DNA of 9,610 nucleotides from Nitrospinae bacterium AH_259_B05_G02_I21 (GTDB lineage: Bacteria; JADFOP01): NCBI GenBank assembly GCA_027717595.1, contig JALLOF010000050.1, forward strand, positions 1 to 9,610. The letters run 5' to 3'. Each line of letters starts with the position of its first letter. The stretch's first letter is position 1. The position numbers were made by a program, and so were the translations under genes. Under the pieces are notes generated by a model, which saw nothing but the letters and a program-made list of their open reading frames with translations, was not told where the DNA came from and did no database searches. Below are positions 1-8,340 of the stretch, piece after piece.

Positions 1-92
1 CCCACATGTTTTGCTATAAGGGCGGCCCAAGACAAGGAGCGAAAAGAGCCCAGATGAGCGTCTCTTCTTTTTAAGGAGTGAAAATTATAACC
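1..92. other. Leader upstream of the DUF3179 cassette, no assignable gene
   Basis: All three plus frames are open from the left edge to a stop within the first 74 bases (TAA at 17-19, TGA at 55-57, TAA at 72-74), so the tail of a gene cut by the window could end here, but none is recognisable. AAGAG (45-49) and CTCTT (63-67) can pair across a 13-nt loop just before a run of T, which would be at best a weak terminator for an upstream gene. A TATAAG at 15-20 resembles a -10 box, but its -35 would lie outside the window. No promoter for the cassette can be supported from the visible bases. Confidence 0.3.
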
Positions 93-299
93 ATGAAGCG
101 ATTCAAGGACGTTATTAACGGTATCATACGACGGCCCCGCCGCGGTGCCAACGGCCTATCGGGCTTGAGGCGCCTGGCTTGGGAAGAGTCGTTCTTCTTC
201 GCCCCCTTGGACCCCGAGTATCCCCTCGGCCTGTGGGGCCCCCAGCGCATCATTCGAGACGCGTCCTCTCGCCCGGAGAAGAAGGAGCGAAGTGGATGA
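93..299 (+). CDS. Possible small basic protein of unknown function (68 aa)
   Basis: I do not recognise this protein. Read from ATG 93 it gives 68 residues, starting MKRFKDVINGIIRRPRRG, which is a basic segment that could form an amphipathic helix, and ending in a charged tail. There is no signal peptide or membrane segment. In favour of a real gene: an AAGGAG at 73-78 lies upstream (though 14 nt from the ATG, or overlapping a GTG at 78), third codon positions are mostly G or C like the neighbours, and its TGA stop (297-299) overlaps the ATG of the DUF3179 gene in the ATGA configuration typical of translational coupling. Against: it is short, has no recognised relatives, and an open frame of this length is easily found by chance in GC-rich DNA. 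It could simply be leader sequence. Confidence 0.3.
   Translation: MKRFKDVINGIIRRPRRGANGLSGLRRLAWEESFFFAPLDPEYPLGLWGPQRIIRDASSRPEKKERSG
282..287 (+). promoter_or_regulatory. Ribosome binding site of the DUF3179 gene
   Basis: AAGGAG lies 8 nt before ATG 296. It decides the start: the frame stays open upstream to 179, but the residues before this ATG do not look like a signal peptide, while those after it do. Confidence 0.75.
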
Positions 300-1375
300 C
301 CACCACGAAACGCTCGTTGATCGTTCTCGCCCTCTGCGCCGCCCTGGGGGTGGCCTTGGCGGTGGTGTCCACCGCCTGGGGCCAGAGCCTTCGGACGTTC
401 AGCATGGATAACGGCTTCGACCTCTCTTACACAATCGTCCCGCGCGAGGAGATATTATCGGGCGGCCCGCCGAAGGACGGCATCCCGGCGCTCACCAACC
501 CCCGGCTCCTTGCGGCCAAGGAGGCCGGCTACCTCTACCCGAAGGACCTGGTGCTCGGGGTGGAGTTCGGTGGCGAGGCCAGGGCCTATCCGCTCCGCAT
601 CCTGGTCTGGCACGAGAACGCCAACGACGAGGTGGGGGGCGTGCCCATCTCTGTGACGTACTGTCCGCTTTGCAACTCGGCCTTCGTCTTCGACCGGCGG
701 ATCGGCGGCCAGGTCAGGGAGTTCGGCGTGAGCGGGCTGCTTTGGAATTCCAACGTCCTGCTTTACGACCGCCAGCCCGAGCCCTCGAAAGAGAGCCTCT
801 GGAGCCAGATCAAGATGGCGGCCGTCACGGGACCCGCCGCCCGAGCGGGGCTTCGGATGAAGTTTCTTCCCTCGGAGCTCACAACCTGGCGCGAGTGGAC
901 CGAGCGCCACCCGACCACCACGGTCCTCTCCGACCGGACAGGCTACGCCCGAAACTACGGCCGCTCGCCCTACGGCTCTTACTTCGCCACCGACCGGCTC
1001 ATGTTCCCCGCCCGCGGGGGCCGCAAAAGCCCGGAGCGGTTTCGCAACAAGGAGCCGATGGTGCTCGTCCAGGTGGCCGACAAGCTCAAGGCTTACGCCG
1101 TGCGCGACGTCGCTGCCGCGGCCGGCGAGGAGGGCTTCATCGAAGACCGCGTGGGTGACACAAGGCTTCGCCTCATCTACATGAAGCCGGGCGACACCGT
1201 GCGGGTCGAGACGCTCTCCGGCGACCACGAGCCGGTTCCCGTGGCCTACTCCTTCTGGTTCGCCGTCAACGCGATCATGCCCGACGTCGAGATTTTCGAG
1301 CCCCCCACCCGCCATGCCGCAAGGGGCAAGGCCAACCCCCACGTGGCCCAGCCCCCGACCTCCCGCACCCGGTAA
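296..1375 (+). CDS. DUF3179 domain-containing secreted protein
   Basis: This is a 359-residue exported protein of the DUF3179 family, whose biochemical role is not established. Residues 1-29 form a classic signal peptide (basic MTTTKR, a hydrophobic core at about 8-25, likely cleavage after AWG), with no lipobox, so the mature protein should be periplasmic or extracellular. Family landmarks run in order: DGIPALTNP (61-69), YPLRILVWHE with His106 (98-107), the signature VTYCPLCNSAF with Cys123 and Cys126 (120-130), FGVSGLLWNSNVLLYDRQ (143-160), SLWSQ (167-171) and the TGYARNYGRSPYGSYF block (215-230). The CxxC pair and nearby His suggest metal binding or thiol chemistry, but that is inference. 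The last 25 residues are a Pro/Arg-rich tail without family features. It is the first confident gene of the plus-strand cassette, 37 nt ahead of the DUF547 gene. The start is set by the ribosome binding site and the signal peptide. Confidence 0.88.
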   Translation: MTTTKRSLIVLALCAALGVALAVVSTAWGQSLRTFSMDNGFDLSYTIVPREEILSGGPPKDGIPALTNPRLLAAKEAGYLYPKDLVLGVEFGGEARAYPLRILVWHENANDEVGGVPISVTYCPLCNSAFVFDRRIGGQVREFGVSGLLWNSNVLLYDRQPEPSKESLWSQIKMAAVTGPAARAGLRMKFLPSELTTWREWTERHPTTTVLSDRTGYARNYGRSPYGSYFATDRLMFPARGGRKSPERFRNKEPMVLVQVADKLKAYAVRDVAAAAGEEGFIEDRVGDTRLRLIYMKPGDTVRVETLSGDHEPVPVAYSFWFAVNAIMPDVEIFEPPTRHAARGKANPHVAQPPTSRTR

Positions 1376-1400
1376 TGACCCGGACACCCGTCCACCACAC

Positions 1401-1405
1401 GGAGG
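1401..1405 (+). promoter_or_regulatory. Ribosome binding site of the DUF547 gene
   Basis: GGAGG is 7 nt before ATG 1413. It selects this start over a longer reading from 1314 that would overlap the end of the DUF3179 gene and place a Pro-rich stretch before the signal peptide. Confidence 0.75.
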
Positions 1406-1412
1406 CGTGGAA

Positions 1413-2303
1413 ATGAAAAGACACATGGCAAGAGCGTGCGGACAGGCCCTCATCACGACGGTCTTCCTCATCAGCATAGGAGGTGCTTGGATACCGGCAT
1501 ACGCCGCAGGCCCAAACGGCGACGCGTTCAGCACCGACGGCTACGCCTACGTGCTCAAGACCTACGTCAACGACCGCGGCATGGTCAACTATAAGGGGCT
1601 CAAGGCAGACCGGGAGAAGCTCGATTCATACGTTCGAGCCATGGAGCGGCTCGACCGGGCCGTCTTTGAGCGCTGGAGCAAGTCGGAGCAGATCGCCTTT
1701 TGGATAAACGCCTACAACGCCATCGTCCTGAAGACCATCATCGACAATTACCCGATTACGCCCTCGTTCTTCAAGCTGGCCGTGTTCCCCCGCCACAGCA
1801 TCTGGCACATCTCCGGGGTCTGGGACGACATCAAGCATCCCATCATGGGCCGGCCGATGTCGCTCAACGCCATCGAGCACGAAACGTTGCGCAAGGACTT
1901 CAACGAGCCGCGCCTGCACGTCTCAATCGTCTGCGCCGCAATAAGCTGTCCGCCACTGCGAGACGAACCCTTTACGGGCAAGCGGCTCGAGGCCCAGCTT
2001 GAGGACCAGGCCCGCCGCTTTGTAGCCAACCCACATAACTTCCAGATCGACCGGGCCGCCCGCCGCGTCGAGCTCTCGTCCATCTTCAAGTGGTTCGGGG
2101 AGGACTTCGTCGCCACCTACGGCACCGACAATACGTTCAACGGCCATCGGCCAGTGGTCCGGGCTGTGCTCTCCTTCGCCAGCCGCCACCTCGGCGCCGA
2201 AGACCGCCGCTACCTTGACACGCAGCAATACAGCATCCACTATACTGATTACGACTGGTCCTTGAACGAGCAGCGGGATGGATTAGGCCATGAAACGTCC
2301 TGA
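1413..2303 (+). CDS. DUF547 domain-containing secreted protein
   Basis: This is a 296-residue exported protein of the DUF547 family, function unknown. The N-terminus is a signal peptide (basic MKRHMAR, hydrophobic 11-28, probable cleavage near AYA-A at 29-32). The DUF547 core follows in full: IAFWINAYNAIVLKTI (94-109), the Trp-rich link HSIWHISGVWDDIKHPI (128-144), LNAIEHETLR (151-160), LHVSIVCAAISCPPLR (168-183, with His169, Cys174 and Cys179) and LSSIFKWFGEDF (221-232). The conserved His and Cys residues suggest a catalytic or metal site, which I infer and cannot confirm. Nothing is truncated. The gene starts 37 nt after the DUF3179 gene, and its last 14 nt overlap the start of the TVP38-family gene, so the two are likely translationally coupled. 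From general knowledge, DUF547 proteins are often found near TVP38 and FAD-oxidoreductase genes. Confidence 0.88.
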   Translation: MKRHMARACGQALITTVFLISIGGAWIPAYAAGPNGDAFSTDGYAYVLKTYVNDRGMVNYKGLKADREKLDSYVRAMERLDRAVFERWSKSEQIAFWINAYNAIVLKTIIDNYPITPSFFKLAVFPRHSIWHISGVWDDIKHPIMGRPMSLNAIEHETLRKDFNEPRLHVSIVCAAISCPPLRDEPFTGKRLEAQLEDQARRFVANPHNFQIDRAARRVELSSIFKWFGEDFVATYGTDNTFNGHRPVVRAVLSFASRHLGAEDRRYLDTQQYSIHYTDYDWSLNEQRDGLGHETS

Positions 2304-3090
2304 GACCTCTCCAGTCAGCGAGACGGAGGAGCCCGCCCCGGCTTCGCCCGACGCCTCGGGCGACGAGCGCAAGACTGCCGGCTGGTGGCGGCCGGTGGCG
2401 CTGCTCGGCGCCATCATCGCCATCCTCGTCCTCTCGAGGGTCTTCGGGCTCGGCGAGAGGCTGGGCGCGCTGCGCGACTGGATTGTGACCCTGGGGCCCT
2501 GGGGCCCGGCGGTCTACGTCGTGCTCTACGTAGCCGCGACCGTCGCGGCCGTGCCGGGCTTGGCCATCACCGTGGCGGCCGGGGCGCTCTTCGGCTCTCT
2601 CTGGGGCGTCGTCATCGTGAGCGTCGCCTCGACCCTCGGGGCCAGTCTCGCCTTCGTCATTGCCCGCTACTTCGCCCGCGACGCCGCCGGCCGCTGGCTC
2701 GGGCGCAACGAGAAGTTCCGCCGGCTCGACCGGCTCACCGAAGAGCACGGGGCGATCATCGTGGCGCTCACGCGGCTCACCCCCATCTTCCCCTTCAACC
2801 TTCTCAACTACGGCTTCGGCCTGACCAGCGTTCCGTTTCGGACCTACGTCTTTTGGTCCTGGCTCTGTATGCTGCCGGGCACGGTGCTCTACGTCGTCGG
2901 GGCCGACGCTCTGGTCAAGGGACTCGCCCAGGGCCGGGTTCCGTGGGCCCTGGTGGGCGCCCTGGCGGTGGCCGCCGTGGTGTTGACCCTCCTGGTGCGC
3001 TACGCCCGCCGAACGATCCAGGCCAAGGAGGCGAGCACCGAAGACAAGACCGCTCCGGCGGCCACGGTGGAGCCCTCGCCCAATGCGTAA
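2290..3090 (+). CDS. TVP38/TMEM64 family (VTT domain) inner-membrane protein
   Basis: This is a 266-residue polytopic membrane protein of the TVP38/TMEM64 branch of the DedA/VTT superfamily. Members of the wider superfamily move or flip lipids in membranes; the substrate here is unknown. An acidic, Pro-rich cytoplasmic tail (1-30) precedes the first membrane helix (about 35-51). The VTT core shows the small-residue-rich re-entrant segment PGLAITVAAGALFGSLWG (89-106), a helix ending in LGASLAFVIARYFAR (116-130), and the typical RLTPIFPFNLLNYGFGLTSV (162-181). Further helices lie at about 183-206 and 218-237, followed by a basic then acidic cytoplasmic tail. There is one Cys (193). The start overlaps the DUF547 gene by 14 nt and the stop overlaps the oxidoreductase start by 8 nt. 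In other bacteria the VTT domain is fused to just such an oxidoreductase, which argues that the two products act together. Confidence 0.88.
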   Translation: MKRPETSPVSETEEPAPASPDASGDERKTAGWWRPVALLGAIIAILVLSRVFGLGERLGALRDWIVTLGPWGPAVYVVLYVAATVAAVPGLAITVAAGALFGSLWGVVIVSVASTLGASLAFVIARYFARDAAGRWLGRNEKFRRLDRLTEEHGAIIVALTRLTPIFPFNLLNYGFGLTSVPFRTYVFWSWLCMLPGTVLYVVGADALVKGLAQGRVPWALVGALAVAAVVLTLLVRYARRTIQAKEASTEDKTAPAATVEPSPNA

Positions 3091-4603
3091 GGTCCCGGAG
3101 GTCTTGCCCCACGACGAGCACAACGCCGCGCTCATCGCCAACGTCCATCCGCCCGACTGGACGAACCCCGAGCCCGCCCCGCGCTACAACCTGGTCGTGC
3201 TCGGAGCGGGGACCGCAGGGCTAGTGACCGCCGCCGGCGCGGCGGGCCTGGGCGCCAAGGTCGCCCTCGTGGAGCGCCACCTCCTGGGGGGCGACTGCCT
3301 GAACGTCGGCTGCGTGCCCTCCAAAAGCCTGCTTCGCTCGGCGCGCGCCTTTGCCGACGTCCGCGACGCCGAGCGCTTCGGTGTGAACGTCCCCAAGGCC
3401 CCTGAGGTCGATTTCGGCGCCGTCATGGAGCGGATGCGCCGCATCCGAAGCCGAATCAGCGCCCACGACTCCGCCGCCCGCTTCCGCGACCTGGGGGTGG
3501 ACATCTTCCTGGGCGAGGCGTCGTTTTCAGGTCCCGACACGGTGGAGGTGGGGGATACGACGCTGCGGTTCAAACGGGCCGTCATCACCACAGGGGCGAG
3601 GCCCGTGGCACTGCCCATCGAGGGGCTCGCCGAGGCCGGCTACCTGACGAACGAGACCGTCTTTTCGCTGACCGAACGCCTGGGCCGCCTGGTGGTTGTC
3701 GGCGGAGGCCCCTTGGGCTGCGAGCTGGCCCAGGCCTTCTGCCGGCTGGGCTCCGAGGTGACCCTCGTGCAGCAGTCCCCGCAACTGCTCATACGCGAGG
3801 ACCCGGACGCCGCCAGAATCCTGACCGACGCGCTACAGCGCGACGGGGTGCGGGTCAAGCTCAATGCGCGCGCGAAGAAGGTGTCCGTCTCGGATGGGGA
3901 GAAGCTGCTCCACCTGGAGGTCGCCGGAGGCGAAGAGGTCGTCGCCGCCGACGAGATTCTGCTGGGCGCCGGGCGCGCCCCCAACGTCGAGGGGCTCAAC
4001 CTCGAGGCCGTCGGGGTCCAGTACGATACGAGAAAGGGAGTGGTGGTCAACGACTATCTCGAGACCACCAACAAGCGCATCTACGCCGCGGGCGACATCT
4101 GCATGGCCTACAAGTTCACCCACACCGCCGATGCGGCCGCGCGCATCGTCATCCAAAACGCGCTCTTTTTGGGGCGCAAGAAGCTCTCCGCCCTCACCAT
4201 CCCCTGGTGCACCTACACCGACCCGGAGATCGCCCACGTGGGCCTGGGCGAGCGACAGGCCGCCGAGAAGGGGATTCCGATCGACACCTTCACAACACCG
4301 CTGGCTCAGGTGGACAGGGCCATCGCCGACGGCGATGACGAGGGGTTCGTCAAGGTGCTCGTCAAGCGGGGGAGTGACACCATCGTCGGGGCCACGATCG
4401 TCGCCCGCCATGCGGGCGAGATGATCAGCGAGGTCACGACAGCGATGGTGGGAAAAGTGGGCCTGAAGACCCTCGCGACCGTCATCCACCCCTACCCCAC
4501 CCAGGCCGAGGCCATACGCAAGGCGGCCGACGCCTATCAAAGAGGCCGCCTGACTCCCCGCGTGAAAAATCTTTTCAGTCGCTGGCTCGAATGGACCCGA
4601 TAG
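3083..4603 (+). CDS. FAD-dependent NAD(P)-disulfide oxidoreductase, mercuric-reductase-like
   Basis: This is a 506-residue class I pyridine nucleotide-disulfide oxidoreductase (the lipoamide dehydrogenase, glutathione reductase and MerA superfamily). It should pass electrons from NAD(P)H through FAD to a redox disulfide; the final acceptor is unknown. Visible parts: an N-terminal extension of about 33 residues, the FAD-binding VVLGAGTAGLVTAAGAAGLG (38-57), the active disulfide GGDCLNVGCVPSK (Cys72, Cys77), the NAD(P) motif VVGGGPLGCE (205-214), the second FAD motif IYAAGDIC (333-340), and the C-terminal dimerisation domain with the catalytic HPYPTQAE (469-476). It has no N-terminal HMA domain, and the C-terminus lacks the Cys-Cys pair that binds Hg(II) in MerA, so names such as 'mercury(II) reductase' would mislead. 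ATG 3083 overlaps the stop of the TVP38-family gene by 8 nt. It is the last gene of the plus-strand operon. Confidence 0.9.
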   Translation: MRKVPEVLPHDEHNAALIANVHPPDWTNPEPAPRYNLVVLGAGTAGLVTAAGAAGLGAKVALVERHLLGGDCLNVGCVPSKSLLRSARAFADVRDAERFGVNVPKAPEVDFGAVMERMRRIRSRISAHDSAARFRDLGVDIFLGEASFSGPDTVEVGDTTLRFKRAVITTGARPVALPIEGLAEAGYLTNETVFSLTERLGRLVVVGGGPLGCELAQAFCRLGSEVTLVQQSPQLLIREDPDAARILTDALQRDGVRVKLNARAKKVSVSDGEKLLHLEVAGGEEVVAADEILLGAGRAPNVEGLNLEAVGVQYDTRKGVVVNDYLETTNKRIYAAGDICMAYKFTHTADAAARIVIQNALFLGRKKLSALTIPWCTYTDPEIAHVGLGERQAAEKGIPIDTFTTPLAQVDRAIADGDDEGFVKVLVKRGSDTIVGATIVARHAGEMISEVTTAMVGKVGLKTLATVIHPYPTQAEAIRKAADAYQRGRLTPRVKNLFSRWLEWTR

Positions 4604-4663
4604 CCGGACGGGGGGTGTCGGCTTCCACCATCCGGCCTTACGCCTAAATCACGTTCGGAAGGC
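4604..4663. other. Convergent intergenic stretch without a plus-strand terminator
   Basis: Only an imperfect inverted repeat is present (CCGGA at 4604-4608 against TCCGG at 4631-4635), with no T-run after it on the plus strand. I see no gene or promoter. Confidence 0.4.
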
Positions 4664-4701
4664 AAAAAAAGGGGGCGGGCCGCCGCCAGGCGGCCCGCCC
4701 C
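4664..4701 (-). terminator. Rho-independent terminator of the rpsU-yqeY-dnaG-rpoD operon
   Basis: A perfect 13-bp GC-only stem (arms 4672-4684 and 4689-4701, GGGGCGGGCCGCC and its complement) encloses a 4-nt loop. Read on the minus strand, it is followed after one C by seven T (4670-4664). It lies about 25 nt past the rpoD stop. On the plus strand the T-run is replaced by a run of A upstream of the hairpin, so it should not end transcription from the opposite operon efficiently. Confidence 0.93.
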
Positions 4702-4725
4702 GATGTGGCCTGCGGTACGTGGAGC

Positions 4726-6474
<1,749 letters not shown>

Positions 6475-6485
6475 GGATACCGCAG

Positions 6486-6492
6486 CCTCCTT
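6486..6492 (-). promoter_or_regulatory. Strong ribosome binding site of rpoD
   Basis: AAGGAGG, a full Shine-Dalgarno match, is 11 nt upstream of the rpoD ATG. It contrasts with the weak or absent site in front of dnaG and fits the need for much more sigma factor than primase per transcript. Confidence 0.8.
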
Positions 6493-6515
6493 AGCCTTCC
6501 TACAAATCTCAACTT

Positions 6516-6544
6516 AATATATGTTCTTTGACAATTTAAGCAAA
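6516..6544 (-). promoter_or_regulatory. Possible internal promoter for rpoD
   Basis: The 87-nt dnaG-rpoD gap is strikingly AT-rich for this genome. On the minus strand it holds TATATT (6521-6516; 5 of 6 to the -10 consensus), 17 nt downstream of TTTGCT (6544-6539; only 3 of 6 to the -35). The short inverted repeat GCAAA/TTTGC (6540-6553) overlaps the -35. Initiation would leave a leader of about 35 nt. Separate rpoD promoters are known inside the E. coli operon, but this one rests on a good -10 only. Confidence 0.4.
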
Positions 6545-6561
6545 TTTTTTTGCCCGCAGCC

Positions 6562-8337
6562 TCAGGCCGGCAGCGCACGCTGAAGCTCCATGCGCCGAAG
6601 CGTCAGGTCGCGCACCACGGCGTCATCGCCCGCCTCCTCGGCCTCCTTCAACGCTTGTTCCAGCTCCCGGACCCGCTCCCGGAGGGCGCGTTCCTCAATC
6701 GCTGATAGGGAATCGCGCAAACCGACCCGGAAGTCATCCAGCCCGTGGGGCGTCTCAGCGAGCTGGACCGCCAGGGCCGCTAGCTCCGCATCGGGCAGCT
6801 TGTCGATCAAGCGGGCAAGAGCCAACTCGCCCTCTTCGGCGACCTCTAAGAGGGCCCGGCAGATCGCTTGGAGCGATCCATCGTTCAGCACGTCCGGGGA
6901 GAGGTCGGCGGCGGCCTCCAGGGCGGCCGGCTCCTGCAGCAGGATGCGTAGCAGGAGCTCCTCTTCGGGCCACGTGGCTTCGCGGCCGACCGGCGCCACG
7001 GCAGGCGCCGCCTGCGCCGGAGGGCGCCGGGTCTCGGTCCGAAGCCGACGAAATTCATCCCGCAACGCCTCCTCTCGCACCCCCAGGACCACGGCCACCC
7101 GACGGACGGCCTCGTCCCGCTCCACGAGGTTAGGGATGCGGCCCACCAGGGGCATCAGCTCACGGGCCACCCGCCCTTTGCCGGCGGGCGAGGCGGCCTC
7201 CTCGGCCCTGAGAAGCTCTTCCAGGAGAAAGTCGATCAGGGGCTTGGCCTCCTTACGGGCGACCGTAAAAGCCTCCAGGCCGGCTGAGCGCAGATAGCTG
7301 TCCGGGTCCTCCCCGGCCGGCAGGGTCATTACCTTGACCTGGAGGCCTTCGGCCACCAGGTGGTCGGCCCCGCGGCGGGCCGCGGCAACGCCCGCCTGGT
7401 CTGCGTCAAATACGAGGGTCACTCGTTGGGCGTAACGGCCGATGAGCCGGGCGTGCTGCTCGGTGAGGGCTGTTCCGAGCGTCGCCACGATGTTGGCGAG
7501 CCCAGCTTGGTGGGCGGTGATGACGTCGAAGTAGCCCTCCGTGACCAACAGCTCGTCCACATCCTGGGCCGCCTGCCGGGCCTTCTCCATCCCGTAGAGC
7601 AGTCGGCCCTTCTGGTAGAGGACCGTCTCGGGTGTATTGATATACTTCGCCTCCGTGGCCTGCGGGTCGAGCACGCGCCCTCCGAAGCCGACGACCTCGC
7701 CCCGGTGGTCCTTGATGGGAAAGATGAGCCGGGCGCGGAAGCGGTCGTAATGGCCCCCCGACCGCTCGGACCGTACAACCAGGCCCACGGCCTCAAGGTC
7801 CTGCGTCGACACCCCCGAGGCCTGGGCCTTCGTGACCAGGAAATCCCACCCGGCAGGGGCGAAGCCAAGCTCGAAGGCTTCAACGATGTCGTCGCCGAGG
7901 CCCCGGTCGGCCACGTAGCTCCGGGCGCCCTCGGCCTCGGCCGCTTCAAGCAAATACCGATGGTAGAGGGACGCCGCCCGCCGCGTCACCTGAAGGAGCC
8001 TCTCGCGCCGACGGGCGTCGGCAGCCTCCTCAGCCGATGGGGCGGGGACCTCCACGCCTGCCCGCCGGGCCAGATGCCTGACGGCTTCAACGAAGCTCAT
8101 CCCCTCAGCGTGCATCAGGAAGGTGAAGACGTTGCCGCCGGCCCCACACCCAAAACATCGGAATATGTTCCGGTCCGGAGAGACGTTGAACGAGGGCGTC
8201 TTCTCGGGGTGAAACGGGCATAAACCCTTGTAATTGCGACCGGTCTTCTTCAGGGGGACATACTCGCCGATGAAGCCGACCAGATCGGTCCGGTCGCGAA
8301 TATCGTCAAGCACTATGTCTGGGATGCGTCGAGCCAT
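6562..8337 (-). CDS. dnaG: DNA primase DnaG
   Basis: Replicative primase, about 591 residues, which synthesises the RNA primers for Okazaki fragments with the replicative helicase. Counting from a GTG three bases upstream (8340), the zinc-binding CHC2 domain has ligands Cys41, His44, Cys62 and Cys65 (LCPFHPEKTPSFNVSP and FRCFGCGAGGNVF). The catalytic core has RLIFPIKD (204-211), and the TOPRIM centre has Glu268 in LLVTEGYFDV and Asp312/Asp314 in LVFDADQAG. A Pro/Ala linker (about 437-455) leads to the C-terminal helicase-binding region, which ends in a long charged helix. I prefer ATG 8337, giving MARRIPD, because primases usually begin with a similar xRIP sequence; GTG 8340 is possible. No convincing Shine-Dalgarno precedes either start. 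The gene lies 178 nt after yqeY and 87 nt before rpoD. Weak initiation and the upstream hairpin would keep primase low, as is known for E. coli dnaG. Confidence 0.97.
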   Translation of the reverse strand: MARRIPDIVLDDIRDRTDLVGFIGEYVPLKKTGRNYKGLCPFHPEKTPSFNVSPDRNIFRCFGCGAGGNVFTFLMHAEGMSFVEAVRHLARRAGVEVPAPSAEEAADARRRERLLQVTRRAASLYHRYLLEAAEAEGARSYVADRGLGDDIVEAFELGFAPAGWDFLVTKAQASGVSTQDLEAVGLVVRSERSGGHYDRFRARLIFPIKDHRGEVVGFGGRVLDPQATEAKYINTPETVLYQKGRLLYGMEKARQAAQDVDELLVTEGYFDVITAHQAGLANIVATLGTALTEQHARLIGRYAQRVTLVFDADQAGVAAARRGADHLVAEGLQVKVMTLPAGEDPDSYLRSAGLEAFTVARKEAKPLIDFLLEELLRAEEAASPAGKGRVARELMPLVGRIPNLVERDEAVRRVAVVLGVREEALRDEFRRLRTETRRPPAQAAPAVAPVGREATWPEEELLLRILLQEPAALEAAADLSPDVLNDGSLQAICRALLEVAEEGELALARLIDKLPDAELAALAVQLAETPHGLDDFRVGLRDSLSAIEERALRERVRELEQALKEAEEAGDDAVVRDLTLRRMELQRALPA

Positions 8338-8340
8338 CAC

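Noticed and set aside
86-91. TATAAC resembling a -10 box just before the small frame at 93
   Set aside because: The matching -35 position reads TCTTCT, only 2 of 6, and a start there would leave the purine-rich site out of the transcript.
455-1534. Long open frame of 359 codons on the minus strand, antisense to the DUF3179 and DUF547 genes
   Set aside because: It mirrors the codon structure of the confident plus-strand gene, has low-complexity Gly/Val/Asp/His-rich composition and no family resemblance. Such frames are common opposite GC-rich genes.
2137-3141. Minus-strand open frame of 334 codons opposite the TVP38-family gene
   Set aside because: The translation is dominated by Arg, Gly, Glu and Asp without any domain, while the plus strand encodes a clear membrane protein.
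3083-4603. Mercury resistance (mer) operon
   Set aside because: There is no HMA domain, no C-terminal Cys pair, and no merR, merT or merP nearby.
4604-4635. CCGGA...TCCGG inverted repeat as a plus-strand terminator
   Set aside because: The stem is only 5 bp with a 22-nt loop and mismatches, and no T-run follows.
6528-6533. Perfect TTGACA on the plus strand in the dnaG-rpoD gap
   Set aside because: At 17 nt spacing the downstream hexamer is TGCCCG, which is not a -10, and transcription would run antisense into dnaG.
7360-8223. Plus-strand open frame of 287 codons opposite dnaG
   Set aside because: It lies wholly within the DnaG zinc, core and TOPRIM coding region and has no family features.
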